A stretch of 64,000 bases of DNA from SCTM01 sp965279655. Its GTDB lineage: Bacteria > Pseudomonadota > Alphaproteobacteria > Rhodospirillales > Rhodospirillaceae. The notes under the pieces were generated by a model. The model did not search any database, was not told the DNA's origin, and worked only from the letters and a program-made list of their open reading frames with translations. The stretch covers positions 1,426,001-1,490,000 of the forward strand of contig OZ257255.1 of assembly GCA_965279655.1 (NCBI GenBank). Reading direction: 5' to 3'. The position numbers and the translations under genes are program-made. Shown piece by piece: positions 43,817 through 53,585 of this stretch (position 1 is its first letter; every line of letters starts with the position of its first letter).

Positions 43817-44140
43817 CTAGCCTTTCATCCGGTTGATGTCCTCGACCGCGATCGAGCGCCGGTTGCGGTAGAACACGACGACGATGGCGAGGCCAATGGC
43901 GGCTTCCGCCGCCGCGACCGTCAGGACCAGCATCGTGAAGACCTGGCCGACGAGATCGCCAAGGGCCGCGGAGAACGCGACAAGGTTGATGTTCACCGCC
44001 AGCAGCATGAGTTCGATCGACATCATGATGACGATCAGGTTCTTCCGGTTCAGGAAGATCCCGAAGATGCCGAGCGTGAACAGGATCGCGGCGACGGTGA
44101 GATAGTGGCCAAGGCCGATGGCAAGCGGACCCGGGATCAT
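43817..44140 (-). CDS. nuoK: NADH-quinone oxidoreductase subunit K
   Basis: Small three-helix complex I subunit (107 residues) in the proton-transfer arm. The conserved Glu residues are in IMMSIELMLLAVNIN and VAAAEAAIGLAIVV. Overlaps nuoJ at ATGA. Confidence 0.97.
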   Translation of the reverse strand: MIPGPLAIGLGHYLTVAAILFTLGIFGIFLNRKNLIVIMMSIELMLLAVNINLVAFSAALGDLVGQVFTMLVLTVAAAEAAIGLAIVVVFYRNRRSIAVEDINRMKG

Positions 44141-44751
44141 AGGGAGACTCCCCGGCCGGTCTGGACCTTCACGATCTCAAGCGTATCCGCGGCACTCCGG
44201 TTGACCTGGTTCTCGATGGTCTGGCGGCGCGGGCCGGCGCGGCGGCGATGCGTCAGCACGATGGCGCCGATCATGGCGACCAAGAGGATGATGCCGGAGA
44301 CTTGGAACAGATAGGCGTACTTGGTGTAGAGCACGAGGCCGAGCGCCTGGGTGTTCGACACACCCGCGACAATCGGCGTGACCCGCAAGCCCTCCGCCGC
44401 CGGCGAGATCGCCCAGCCGCCGAACACCAGCGCCAGTTCGATCAACAGCACGACGCCGATGAGCGCGCCGATGGGCATGTAGCGCAGGAAGCCTTCCCGC
44501 ATCACGACAATGTTGATGTCGAGCATCATCACCACGAACAGGAATAGCACCGCCACGGCGCCGACGTAGACGACCACCAGGATCATCGCCACGAATTCCG
44601 CGCCCAGCAGGACGAACAAGCCCGCGGCGTTGAAGAACGTGAAGATCAGCCACAGCACCGAATGCACCGGGTTGCGCTGAAAGATGACGTTCAGCGCGCC
44701 GACGACGGCCATGAAAGCGAACAGATAGAACGCAAGCGACGCGACGATCAT
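44137..44751 (-). CDS. nuoJ: NADH-quinone oxidoreductase subunit J
   Basis: Five-helix complex I subunit (204 residues), including the helix with the conserved Tyr in VVYVGAVAVLFLFVVMMLDI that takes part in coupling. The C-terminal end is hydrophilic. It lies 59 nt after nuoI and overlaps nuoK. Confidence 0.95.
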   Translation of the reverse strand: MIVASLAFYLFAFMAVVGALNVIFQRNPVHSVLWLIFTFFNAAGLFVLLGAEFVAMILVVVYVGAVAVLFLFVVMMLDINIVVMREGFLRYMPIGALIGVVLLIELALVFGGWAISPAAEGLRVTPIVAGVSNTQALGLVLYTKYAYLFQVSGIILLVAMIGAIVLTHRRRAGPRRQTIENQVNRSAADTLEIVKVQTGRGVSL

Positions 44752-44810
44752 CGTGTCCCCCGCATGTGACCCCGGTTGCGCATATTCTTCCTACCCCGCC
44801 CCTGCCCGCT

Positions 44811-45299
44811 CTAGCGGTACGGCGCGTTGAGTTCCAACCGCTTCGCCAGCTCCGGTTCCCACCGGTCGCCGTTCGAGAGCAGCTTGTCTTTGTTGTAGAG
44901 CAGTTCCTCGCGTGTCTCGGTGGCGAACTCGAAGTTCGGCCCCTCGACGATCGCATCCACCGGGCAGGCTTCCTCGCAGAAGCCGCAGTAGATGCACTTG
45001 GTCATGTCGATGTCGTAGCGCGTGGTCCGGCGGCTGCCGTCGCCGCGCGGTTCGGCTTCGATGGTGATGGCTTGCGCCGGGCAGATCGCCTCGCACAGCT
45101 TGCAGGCGATGCAGCGTTCTTCGCCGTTCGGGTAGCGGCGCAGCGCGTGCTCGCCGCGGAAGCGCGGGGACAGCGGGCCCTTCTCGAACGGGTAGTTGAT
45201 CGTCACCTTCTCGCCGAACATGTACTTCAGCGTCAGCCACATGCCGGAAGCGAGTTCCTTCAGCAGCAGCGAGTTGATGACGTTTCCGATGGAAGCCAT
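44811..45299 (-). CDS. nuoI: NADH-quinone oxidoreductase subunit I
   Basis: Peripheral-arm subunit carrying clusters N6a and N6b. Two 4Fe-4S motifs are visible: CIACKLCEAICPAQAI and CIYCGFCEEACPVDAI. The 162-residue length is standard for the alphaproteobacterial/mitochondrial TYKY type. It starts 11 nt after nuoH. Confidence 0.97.
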   Translation of the reverse strand: MASIGNVINSLLLKELASGMWLTLKYMFGEKVTINYPFEKGPLSPRFRGEHALRRYPNGEERCIACKLCEAICPAQAITIEAEPRGDGSRRTTRYDIDMTKCIYCGFCEEACPVDAIVEGPNFEFATETREELLYNKDKLLSNGDRWEPELAKRLELNAPYR

Positions 45300-45310
45300 G
45301 GTTCAGATCC

Positions 45311-46321
45311 TTATTGAGCCAGGCGGCCGAAGTAGACGAGGTAGCCCGCGGTGAGCACGAGCCACACCAACGAGAACGGCAGGAACACTTTCCAGCCGAG
45401 ACGCATCAGCTGGTCGTAGCGGTAGCGCGGGAAGGTCGCGCGCACCCAGATGAACACGAACAGGCAGAAGCAGATCTTGATCGCGAACCAGACGATCGGG
45501 TGCAGCCACGTAAACGGCGCCATGTCGAACGGGGGCAACCAGCCGCCGAGGAACAGGATCGAGATCATCCCCGACATCATGATCATGTTGGCGTATTCGC
45601 CGAGGAAGAACAGGGCGAACGACATCGAGGAGTATTCGGTCATGAAGCCGGCGACGAGTTCGGATTCCGCTTCCGGCAGATCGAACGGGTGACGGTTCGT
45701 CTCCGCCAGCACGGAGGTGAAGAAGATGATGAACATCGGGAAGTGCGGGATGAAGTACCACAGCCCCTTCTGCGCCTCGACGATCTCCGTGAGGTTCAGG
45801 GACCCGGCGGTAAGCAGCACCGAGATCATCACGAAGCCCATGGAGACTTCGTAGGACACCATTTGGGATGCCGAGCGCATCGCGCCCAGGAAGGCGTAGC
45901 GGCTGTTGGACGCCCAGCCCGCCATGACGATGCCGTACACACCCATGGACGAAACGGCGAACAGGTACAGGATGCCGACGTTCAGGTCGGAGATCACCCA
46001 GCCCTTGCTCACCGGGATCACCGCCCAGGCGATCATGGCGAGCGAGAAGGTCAGCATCGGCGCCAGGAAGAACACCACAGGGCTCGAGCCCGTGGGCACG
46101 ATAGTTTCCTTGGTCAGCAACTTCACCGCATCCGCGAACGGCTGCAGCAAACCGAACGGGCCGACCACGTTCGGGCCGATGCGCATCTGCATGGCCGAGA
46201 TGATCTTGCGTTCCGCATAGGTGAGATACGCCATGCTCACCAGCACGACGATCACAAAGGCCAGGATCTTCGCGAGGATCCAGGCAAGCGGGATGACGTA
46301 TCCGTCGACGAACTCAGCCAT
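45311..46321 (-). CDS. nuoH: NADH-quinone oxidoreductase subunit H
   Basis: Eight-helix membrane subunit of complex I (336 residues) that links the quinone site to the proton pumps. Conserved segments include YAERKIISAMQMRIGPNVVG and ETNRHPFDLPEAESELVAGF. It overlaps the end of nuoG by 8 nt. Confidence 0.97.
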   Translation of the reverse strand: MAEFVDGYVIPLAWILAKILAFVIVVLVSMAYLTYAERKIISAMQMRIGPNVVGPFGLLQPFADAVKLLTKETIVPTGSSPVVFFLAPMLTFSLAMIAWAVIPVSKGWVISDLNVGILYLFAVSSMGVYGIVMAGWASNSRYAFLGAMRSASQMVSYEVSMGFVMISVLLTAGSLNLTEIVEAQKGLWYFIPHFPMFIIFFTSVLAETNRHPFDLPEAESELVAGFMTEYSSMSFALFFLGEYANMIMMSGMISILFLGGWLPPFDMAPFTWLHPIVWFAIKICFCLFVFIWVRATFPRYRYDQLMRLGWKVFLPFSLVWLVLTAGYLVYFGRLAQ

Positions 46322-48359
46322 GGGTGCCGGTCTTCTGTGTGGACTTGCCGTTCACAAACTCTTCCGTGCATTGCGCCATCGTGCGCGAGGCCCGGCTGAT
46401 CGGATCGGTCATGTAGTAGTTGTCGATGGGCGACTTCACCGGGGTCGCGGCGATCGCGCCCGCGTTGCCGAAGTTCTTCCACTCCGCCTTCTTCACCGTA
46501 TCCAGGTCCGTGAACACCGGATGGTTGGCGACGAGGCGCGCGCGCAGCTGCGCGAGGTTGTCGAACGGCAGCGTGCGGTTCAGGGTCGCCGACAGGGCGC
46601 GGATGATCGTCCAATCCTCGCGCGCCTCGCCGGGCGGGAACACGGCGCGGCTGGCGCGCTGAACGCGGCCCTCGGTATTCACGTAGGTGCCGTCCTTCTC
46701 GGTGTAGGCGGCACCCGGGAGAACGATGTCGGCACGATGGGCGCCGCGGTCGCCGTGGTGGCCCTGGTAGATCACGAAAGCCTTGCCGAGCTTGGCGGTG
46801 TCGATCTCGTCCGCGCCGAGCAGATAGACCACCTCGATCTCGCCCTTGGAGGCGGCATCGAGAATGCCGCGGGTGTCGCGGCCGCCGATGCCCGGCACGA
46901 AGCCGACATCGAGACCGCCGACGCGCGCCGCAGCAGTATGCAGCACGTTGAAGCCGTTCCAGCCGTCCTTCACCGCGCCGATGGCTTCGGCGAAGCTGCG
47001 CGCGGCGGCGAGGATGGCTGCGCCGTCGGGACGCGCGAGCGCGCCCATGCCGACGATGACCATCGGATTCTTCGCCTGCGTCGGCGCCGGGGGCTTCTGG
47101 AAGAACGCGCCCAGATCGGAGCCGAGGGAGGCGTACTTGTAGGTTAGGTCCGCCTGCTCGCCGACGACGCTGATCGGGAAATTGCCCTTCAGGAAGCGCT
47201 TGCGGATGCGCGCGTTCAAGATCGGCGCTTCTTTGCGCGGGTTCGACCCGATGATGTAGAGCGCGTCCGCCTGTTCGATGCCGGCGATGGTGGTGTTGAA
47301 GATGTAGGACGCGCGCACGTTGGCATCCAACGCGGCACCGTCCTGGCGGCAATCCAAGTTGCGTGAGCCCAGCGCGGTCATCAGCGCCTTGAGCGCGAAC
47401 ATGGACTCCGCGTCCGCCATGTCGCCCGCGATCGCGGCGATCTTCTCGCCGGACAGGTTCATCATGCGCCCGGCGATGGCGTCGAACGCCTCCTGCCAGG
47501 TGGCGGGCTGAAGCTTGCCGGCGATGCGTACATACGGCCGATCGAGGCGCTGATAGCGCAGGCCGTCGCAAGCGTGGCGGCTCTTGTCCGCCAGCCACTC
47601 TTCGTTGATGTCCTCGTTGATGCGCGGCAGCACGCGCATCACTTCGCGGCCACGGCTGTCGATGCGCACGTTGGTGCCGACAGCATCCAGCACGTCGATG
47701 GACTCAGTCTTGCGCAACTCCCAAGGACGCGCGTTGAAGGCATAGGGCTTGCTGGTGAGCGCGCCCACCGGGCACAGGTCGACCACGTTGCCGGAGAGTT
47801 CGGAGGCAAGTGCCTGTTCGAGATAGGTCGTGATCTCCATATCCTCGCCGCGACCCGTCGCGCCGAGGGACGGCACGCCGGCGATCTCGGTCGCGAAGCG
47901 CACACAGCGGGTGCAATGGATGCACCGGTTCATGGAGGTCTCGACCAGCGGGCCCATGTACTTATCGGGCACCGCGCGCTTGTTCTCATGGAAACGGCCA
48001 CGGTCGAAGCCGTAGGCCATCGCCTGATCCTGGAGGTCGCACTCGCCGCCCTGGTCGCAGATCGGGCAATCGAGCGGGTGATTGATCAGCAGGAATTCCA
48101 TCACGCCGGCGCGGGCCTTGTTGGCGCGCGGCGACTTGGTGTGCACCACCATGCCCTCGGCCACCGGCATGGCGCAAGACGCCACCGGCTTGGGCGACTT
48201 CTCGACGTCCACTAGGCACATGCGGCAGTTGCCGGCGATGGACAGGCGGTCGTGGTAGCAGAAGCGCGGCACTTCCGAGCCGACGATCTCCGCGGCCTGG
48301 AGGATCGTGGTGTTCGGCGCGACTTCGACCTGGATCCCGTCGATGGTGAGTTTCGGCAT
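46314..48359 (-). CDS. nuoG: NADH-quinone oxidoreductase subunit G
   Basis: Large iron-sulfur subunit of the complex I peripheral arm (681 residues). The N-terminal part holds the 2Fe-2S ligands (CYHD and CRMCLVD), the His-ligated cluster region CPICDQGGECDLQD, and 4Fe-4S ligands (RCIHCTRC and CPVGAL); the rest is a molybdopterin-oxidoreductase-like domain without cofactor. The ATG at 48359 gives MPKLTIDGIQVEV, the usual start; the frame upstream of it overlaps nuoF and is spurious. Confidence 0.97.
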   Translation of the reverse strand: MPKLTIDGIQVEVAPNTTILQAAEIVGSEVPRFCYHDRLSIAGNCRMCLVDVEKSPKPVASCAMPVAEGMVVHTKSPRANKARAGVMEFLLINHPLDCPICDQGGECDLQDQAMAYGFDRGRFHENKRAVPDKYMGPLVETSMNRCIHCTRCVRFATEIAGVPSLGATGRGEDMEITTYLEQALASELSGNVVDLCPVGALTSKPYAFNARPWELRKTESIDVLDAVGTNVRIDSRGREVMRVLPRINEDINEEWLADKSRHACDGLRYQRLDRPYVRIAGKLQPATWQEAFDAIAGRMMNLSGEKIAAIAGDMADAESMFALKALMTALGSRNLDCRQDGAALDANVRASYIFNTTIAGIEQADALYIIGSNPRKEAPILNARIRKRFLKGNFPISVVGEQADLTYKYASLGSDLGAFFQKPPAPTQAKNPMVIVGMGALARPDGAAILAAARSFAEAIGAVKDGWNGFNVLHTAAARVGGLDVGFVPGIGGRDTRGILDAASKGEIEVVYLLGADEIDTAKLGKAFVIYQGHHGDRGAHRADIVLPGAAYTEKDGTYVNTEGRVQRASRAVFPPGEAREDWTIIRALSATLNRTLPFDNLAQLRARLVANHPVFTDLDTVKKAEWKNFGNAGAIAATPVKSPIDNYYMTDPISRASRTMAQCTEEFVNGKSTQKTGTHG

Positions 48360-48370
48360 GATCCCGTTCC

Positions 48371-49663
48371 CTACGCCGCCGCCGCGCGCACTTTGGCGTC
48401 GCGGTAAGCGCGGATGCGTCGTTCCATTTCCGGCCTGAAATGCCGGATCAATCCTTGAATTGGCCAAGCCGCCGCGTCGCCCAGCGCGCAGATGGTGTGG
48501 CCTTCGACCTGATAGGTGACCTGCTCGAGGGTATCGATCTCTTCGAGCGTCGCCTCGCCCTTCACCATGCGGCGCATGACACGCGCCATCCAACCGGTGC
48601 CTTCGCGGCACGGCGTGCACTGGCCGCAGCTCTCATGCTTGTAGAAATCCGACAGGCGCGAGATCGCGGCGATCAGGTCGACGGACTTGTCCATCACCAT
48701 GACCGCGGCGGTGCCGAGCCCGGACTTCACATCGCGCAGGGCGTCGAAGTCCATCAACACCGTGTCGCAGATCGACTTGGGCAGCAGCGGCACGGACGCG
48801 CCGCCGGGGATGATGGCTTGCAGGTTGTCCCAGCCGCCCTTCACGCCGCCGCAATGCTTCTCGATGAGTTCCTTGAGCGGGATGCTCATGGCCTCTTCGA
48901 CGTTGCAGGGCTTGTTCACGTGGCCGGAGATGCAGAACACCTTGGTGCCCGTGTTGTTCGGACGGCCGAAGCCCGCGAACCAGGACGCGCCGCGACGCAG
49001 GATGGTCGGCGCGACCGCGATGCTCTCGACGTTGTTCACGGTGGTCGGGCAGCCGTAGAGGCCCACGCCCGCCGGGAACGGCGGCTTCAAGCGCGGCTGG
49101 CCCTTTTTGCCTTCAAGGCTTTCGATCAGCGCGGTCTCTTCGCCGCAGATGTAAGCGCCGGCGCCGCGATGCAGATAGAGGTCGAATTTCCAGCCTGACC
49201 CGCAGGCGTTGTCGCCGATGAGGCCGGCTTCATAGGCTTCGTCGATGGCGACCTGCAGATTCGAGGCTTCGTTGTAGAACTCGCCGCGAATGTAGATGTA
49301 GCAAGCGTGCGCCTTCATCGCGAAGCTGGCGATCAGGCAGCCCTCGACCAGCTTGTGCGGATCGAACCGCATCATGTCGCGGTCCTTGCAGGTGCCCGGC
49401 TCGCCTTCGTCGGCATTGACGACGAGATAGTGCGGACGCTCAGACTCGGTCTTGGGCATGAACGACCACTTCAGGCCGGTCGGGAAGCCCGCGCCGCCCC
49501 GGCCACGCAGGCCGGAACGCTTCATCTCATCGATGATCCAGTCCGAACCCATATCGAGGATGTCTTTGGTGCGATCCCAATCGCCGCGCGCGCGGGCGCC
49601 CTTCAGACGCCAATCATGGCGGCCGTAGAGATTGGTGAAGATGCGATCCTTATCGGCGAGCAT
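48371..49663 (-). CDS. nuoF: NADH-quinone oxidoreductase subunit F
   Basis: NADH- and FMN-binding subunit of complex I (430 residues). The nucleotide-binding region RGRGGAGFPTGLKWSFMPK, the FMN segment NADEGEPGTCKDR and the 4Fe-4S ligands ESCGQCTPCREGTGW with a later Cys are present. It starts 12 nt after nuoE. Confidence 0.98.
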   Translation of the reverse strand: MLADKDRIFTNLYGRHDWRLKGARARGDWDRTKDILDMGSDWIIDEMKRSGLRGRGGAGFPTGLKWSFMPKTESERPHYLVVNADEGEPGTCKDRDMMRFDPHKLVEGCLIASFAMKAHACYIYIRGEFYNEASNLQVAIDEAYEAGLIGDNACGSGWKFDLYLHRGAGAYICGEETALIESLEGKKGQPRLKPPFPAGVGLYGCPTTVNNVESIAVAPTILRRGASWFAGFGRPNNTGTKVFCISGHVNKPCNVEEAMSIPLKELIEKHCGGVKGGWDNLQAIIPGGASVPLLPKSICDTVLMDFDALRDVKSGLGTAAVMVMDKSVDLIAAISRLSDFYKHESCGQCTPCREGTGWMARVMRRMVKGEATLEEIDTLEQVTYQVEGHTICALGDAAAWPIQGLIRHFRPEMERRIRAYRDAKVRAAAA

Positions 49664-49675
49664 GCTGCACGGACC

Positions 49676-50365
49676 CTAAGTCTTCGGCGCGGCCGCTTTC
49701 GCGGCGGCTTCTGCTTTAGCTTTTTCAAATGCCGCCTTGGCGGCTGCGAAATCCTGTACCGCCGGCGCCGTCGGCACATCGGTGAGCGTGAGCGCGGGAC
49801 CAATCGGCGCGGAAGCATCGCGGCCGTTCGTCGGGCCCGGCGTCGGCTTGTTGCCGCCCTTGAGGGCTTCAATCAGTTTCCACACCCCTGCCCCGTCGAC
49901 GTCTTCGTAGTAATCGTCGTTGATGGCAACCACGGGCGCGTTCACGCACGCCCCGGCGCACTCGACTTCGTGCAGGGAGAACTTGCCGTCCGGCGTGGTG
50001 CCGCCGAGACCGATGCCGAGACGATCCTTGCACGCGCGCAGCACTTCGTCGGAGCCGCGCAGCATGCACGGCAGGCTGGTGCAGACCTGGATGTTATGCG
50101 TCCCGACCGGAGACAGGTTGAACATGGTGTAGAAGGTCGCGACTTCGAGCACGCGGATCGACGCCATGTCCAGGATCGCGGCGATATGTTCGATCGCCGG
50201 CTTGGTCACCCAGCCTTCCTGACGCTGCGCCAGATCGAGCAGCGGGATCACCGCGCTCTGCTGACGGCCCTTCGGATACTTCGTGATGATGCGGTCGGCG
50301 CGGGCCTTCATCTCCGTGTTGAAGGAGAAGGTGCTCGGCTGTTCCGGATGGAGGGCGCGCTTCAT
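49676..50365 (-). CDS. nuoE: NADH-quinone oxidoreductase subunit E
   Basis: Carries the 2Fe-2S cluster N1a next to NuoF. The ligands are in CTSLPCMLRG and ECAGACVNAP. The 229-residue protein has an extra Ala/Lys/Pro-rich tail of about 55 residues past the conserved domain, seen in some Alphaproteobacteria. The ATG at 50365 overlaps the nuoD stop (ATGA). Confidence 0.96.
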   Translation of the reverse strand: MKRALHPEQPSTFSFNTEMKARADRIITKYPKGRQQSAVIPLLDLAQRQEGWVTKPAIEHIAAILDMASIRVLEVATFYTMFNLSPVGTHNIQVCTSLPCMLRGSDEVLRACKDRLGIGLGGTTPDGKFSLHEVECAGACVNAPVVAINDDYYEDVDGAGVWKLIEALKGGNKPTPGPTNGRDASAPIGPALTLTDVPTAPAVQDFAAAKAAFEKAKAEAAAKAAAPKT

Positions 50366-51555
50366 CGGTCGACCTCGCCGAACACGATGTCGATTGAACC
50401 CAGCACCGCCGGCACGTCGGCCAGCATGTGGCCGCGCAGCATGGCGTCCATTCCCTCGAGGTGTACAAATCCCGGCGCCCGGATGCGGCAACGGTAGGGC
50501 TTGTTGCTGCCGTCGGCGACGATGTACACGCCGAACTCGCCCTTCGGCGCTTCGGTGGCGGCATACACTTCGCCGGCGGGCACGTGATAGCCCTCGGTAT
50601 AAAGCTTGAAGTGGTGAATGAGGGCTTCCATCGAGCCCTTCATTTCGCCGCGCGGCGGCGGCATCACTTTGCGGTCGTTCACCCGCACCGGGCCGGACGG
50701 CATCTTGTCCAGGCACTGCAGGATGATCTTGATCGACTGACGCATCTCCTCGACGCGCACGAGATAGCGGTCGTAGCAATCGCCGTGCTTGCCGATCGGC
50801 ACATCGAATTCGACTTCTTCGTAGCAGTCGTAAGGCTGCGACTTGCGCAGATCCCACGGAATACCAGAGGCGCGGATGTTCGGACCGGTGAAGCCCCAGG
50901 CGATCGCCTGATCCTTGCTGACAACGCCAATGTCGACGGTGCGCTGCTTGAAGATGCGGTTCTCGGTCAGCAGGCCTTCCATGTCGTCGATGATCTTCGG
51001 GAACGCCAGCGCCCACTCACGGATGCGACCGTCGAGACCAGCGGGCATATCTTGCGCGACGCCGCCCGGACGGACGTAAGCCGCATGCATGCGCGCGCCC
51101 GAGACCTCGTCGTAGAAGAACATCAGCTTTTCGCGTTCCTCGAAGGTCCACAGGAACGGCGTCATGGCGCCCACGTCCATCGCGTATGACGCGATGTTCA
51201 TGATGTGATTGAGGATGCGCGTGAGTTCCGCGAACAGCATGCGGATGTACTTCGCGCGCTTCGGCGGGTCGATGCCCAGCAAGCGCTCCACCGCGATGGC
51301 GTAGCTCTGTTCCTGGTTCATCGGGGAGACATAGTCGAGGCGGTCGAAGTAAGGCACCGCCTGCAGGTAGGTCTTGTACTCGATCAACTTTTCGGTGCCG
51401 CGATGGAGCAACCCGATGTGCGGGTCGCAGCGGTCGATGGTCTCGCCGTCCATCTCCAGCACCAGGCGCAACACGCCGTGGGCAGCGGGATGTTGCGGAC
51501 CGAAGTTGATCGTGTAGTTCTCGATTTCGTGGTCGGTGACGGCGCCGTTGGCCAT
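50362..51555 (-). CDS. nuoD: NADH-quinone oxidoreductase subunit D
   Basis: 49-kDa-type subunit that forms most of the quinone-binding pocket (397 residues), separate from NuoC as in Alphaproteobacteria. INFGPQHPAAHGVLRLVLEM at the N-terminus includes the conserved His, and the conserved Tyr is nearby in YFDRLDYVSPM. It starts 2 nt after the nuoC stop. Confidence 0.98.
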   Translation of the reverse strand: MANGAVTDHEIENYTINFGPQHPAAHGVLRLVLEMDGETIDRCDPHIGLLHRGTEKLIEYKTYLQAVPYFDRLDYVSPMNQEQSYAIAVERLLGIDPPKRAKYIRMLFAELTRILNHIMNIASYAMDVGAMTPFLWTFEEREKLMFFYDEVSGARMHAAYVRPGGVAQDMPAGLDGRIREWALAFPKIIDDMEGLLTENRIFKQRTVDIGVVSKDQAIAWGFTGPNIRASGIPWDLRKSQPYDCYEEVEFDVPIGKHGDCYDRYLVRVEEMRQSIKIILQCLDKMPSGPVRVNDRKVMPPPRGEMKGSMEALIHHFKLYTEGYHVPAGEVYAATEAPKGEFGVYIVADGSNKPYRCRIRAPGFVHLEGMDAMLRGHMLADVPAVLGSIDIVFGEVDR

Positions 51556-51557
51556 GG

Positions 51558-52187
51558 TTATGCCCCCGCCTTCGGCGCAGCGGCCTTCTCATCACCCGGC
51601 AGCAGCTTGATGCCTTCCCACGGGCTGAGGAAATCGAACGTGCGAAAATCCTGCGTCAACTTCACAGGTTCGTAGATCACGCGCTTCTGTTGTTCGTCGT
51701 AGCGAACCTCGACGTACCCTGTGAGCGGGAAATCCTTGCGCAGCGGATGCCCTTCGAAACCGTAGTCCGTGAGGATGCGGCGCAGGTCAGGATGGTCGGA
51801 GAAGAACACGCCATAGAGATCCCACACCTCGCGCTCGAGCCAATTGGCGCACGGGTGGATGGTCGTCACCGACGGCACCGGATCGCCTTCCGCTGCGGTC
51901 ACCTTCACGCGGCAACGCTGGTTTCGCGACATGCTGAGCAGGTTGTAGACCACCTCGAAGCGCTCGGGCTGGCTCGGATAGTCCACGCCGGCGAGGTCGC
52001 TGAGCTGGCTGAAGGACAAACGCGGATCGTCGCGCATCACCAGCAATACGCGGATGATGTCGTCGCGCTTCACGCGGACAATCAATTCGTCGCGCACGAC
52101 GTCGGCCGAGAGCACGGATTGCGGCAACACGGCACGGATCACGTCCGCGGCGTCGCGCAGGCTCTGCAGGGCGGGAGACTCAGTCAT
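51558..52187 (-). CDS. nuoC: NADH-quinone oxidoreductase subunit C
   Basis: 30-kDa-type subunit of complex I (209 residues). The signature ERE(V)WDLYGVFFSDHPDLRR is seen as NWLEREVWDLYGVFF followed by SDHPDLRRILTDYGF. It lies 16 nt after nuoB. Confidence 0.97.
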   Translation of the reverse strand: MTESPALQSLRDAADVIRAVLPQSVLSADVVRDELIVRVKRDDIIRVLLVMRDDPRLSFSQLSDLAGVDYPSQPERFEVVYNLLSMSRNQRCRVKVTAAEGDPVPSVTTIHPCANWLEREVWDLYGVFFSDHPDLRRILTDYGFEGHPLRKDFPLTGYVEVRYDEQQKRVIYEPVKLTQDFRTFDFLSPWEGIKLLPGDEKAAAPKAGA

Positions 52188-52203
52188 CGATTAACCCAGC
52201 GAC

Positions 52204-52758
52204 TTAGCGGTCAATTGTGCCGACGCGGCGGATCTTCTTGTGGAGTTGCAGAATGCCGTAGAGCAGCGCTTCCGCGGTCGGCGGGCATCCCGGCACATAG
52301 ATGTCCACCGGCACGATGCGGTCGCAGCCGCGCACGACGGAGTAGGAGTAGTGGTAGTAGCCGCCGCCATTGGCGCAGCTGCCCATGGAGATGACGTAGC
52401 GCGGCTCCGGCATCTGGTCGTAAACCTTGCGCAGCGCGGGCGCCATTTTGTTGGTGAGCGTGCCTGCTACGATCATCACGTCGGACTGACGCGGGCTCGG
52501 GCGGAAGAACATGCCGAAACGGTCCAGGTCGTAGCGCGCCATGGCGGAGTGCATCATCTCCACCGCGCAGCATGCCAAGCCGAACGACATCGGCCACATG
52601 GAGCCGGTGCGGCCCCAATTGGCGAGCTTGTCGATCGAGGTCAGCAGAAAGCCCTTGTCCTGCAGCTCGGCCGCAACGCGGGCCATGACCTGCTGGTCTT
52701 CGGTCGTCACCGCCCGGATCGGGTCGGTCGCCGGGCTTGCCGGAACGGTCACTCCCAT
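52204..52758 (-). CDS. nuoB: NADH-quinone oxidoreductase subunit B
   Basis: Carries cluster N2, the electron donor to quinone. Ligand cysteines are in GLACCAVEMMHS, GSCANGGGYYH and YVPGCPPTAEALLYG. The 184-residue protein starts at the ATG at 52758, inside the end of nuoA (overlap of 10 nt), giving the short variable N-terminus typical of the family. Confidence 0.98.
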   Translation of the reverse strand: MGVTVPASPATDPIRAVTTEDQQVMARVAAELQDKGFLLTSIDKLANWGRTGSMWPMSFGLACCAVEMMHSAMARYDLDRFGMFFRPSPRQSDVMIVAGTLTNKMAPALRKVYDQMPEPRYVISMGSCANGGGYYHYSYSVVRGCDRIVPVDIYVPGCPPTAEALLYGILQLHKKIRRVGTIDR

Positions 52759-53114
52759 TCCAGGGCTCCTTTCTTCCACTCGTAGATGAAGCCCACGGTC
52801 AACACGCCCAGGAACAGCATCATCGACCAGAAGCCGAACATGCCGATCTTCCCGAGCGTCACCGCCCAGGGGAACAGGAAGGCCACTTCCAGGTCGAAAA
52901 TGATGAACAGGATCGACACCAGGTAGAACCGGACGTCGAACTTGGAGCGGGAATCGTCGAATGCTTCGAAGCCGCACTCGTAGGCCGAGGTCTTCTCAGG
53001 ATCGGGGCGGTTCGGACCCGCCACCAGGGAGGCGAGCACAATGACCAGCGCCAAGCCGAACGCGAGCCCGATGAAAATGAGGATCGGTAGGTACTCGCGC
53101 AACAGGTCCGGCAT
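52749..53114 (-). CDS. nuoA: NADH-quinone oxidoreductase subunit A
   Basis: Three-helix membrane subunit of complex I (121 residues) and first gene of the nuo operon. The loop KTSAYECGFEAFDDSRSKFD, with the Cys that reports the active/deactive state in mitochondria, and FLFPWAV are present. The ATG at 53114 has AAGGAG upstream; longer in-frame versions are not supported. Confidence 0.97.
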   Translation of the reverse strand: MPDLLREYLPILIFIGLAFGLALVIVLASLVAGPNRPDPEKTSAYECGFEAFDDSRSKFDVRFYLVSILFIIFDLEVAFLFPWAVTLGKIGMFGFWSMMLFLGVLTVGFIYEWKKGALEWE

Positions 53115-53267
53115 CGGCCCCTGTTCTCCTTCCTGGCTGCCGCCCCGGGAGGGACGGCAGGGTGCTTGGATCGCGAGTTTTGGTCGTAATCGCGGCGCGC
53201 AGCCTTGAAAAAAGCCGCCCCCGCCGCCGGTCCCCGAACCCGCTGAAGCCCCGTGTGAACTGCGGCT

Positions 53268-53297
53268 GATGTAAACGGCGCGCGCGCACAGAGTCAA
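53268..53297 (-). promoter_or_regulatory. Probable promoter of the nuo operon
   Basis: On the minus strand TTGACT (53292-53297) is followed after 17-18 nt by TTACATC (53268-53274). The leader to nuoA would be about 145 nt. This is the only good promoter pair I found between nuoA and 53500. The remainder of the 53115-53585 gap shows no supportable gene. Confidence 0.5.
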
Positions 53298-53585
53298 GCG
53301 CGCCGGCGCCCCAGATCATGGGCAATCGCTTTGAGCCGCCACAGTTTTTTGGCGATCCGCCCCCGGTCCTGTCGCTCCGGTTTTGCCGTGCGAGAGCTGC
53401 CATGAATGCCGTCGATGCCGGCGTGACCCAGCATGTCATCCCGACTGGCGGGGCGCAGGAATTCATGCGTGAAACTTTACAGCCGCCCCCGCGGCTCGCG
53501 CCCAAATGCTTGAAAACACTGAGCCCGGCCAATGGCACAGCGATTGCTAGGGCTTCTTGAACGCATTGAACTGGGGCAAATCACC

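Noticed and set aside
42242..44314. A 690-codon plus-strand frame opposite nuoL, nuoK and nuoJ
   Set aside because: Antisense to three certain genes with a composition (His, Gln, Asp, Arg) typical of shadow frames.
38834..53114. The nuo region as a novel cluster
   Set aside because: Gene order nuoA to nuoN, overlaps and cofactor motifs are standard for Alphaproteobacteria.
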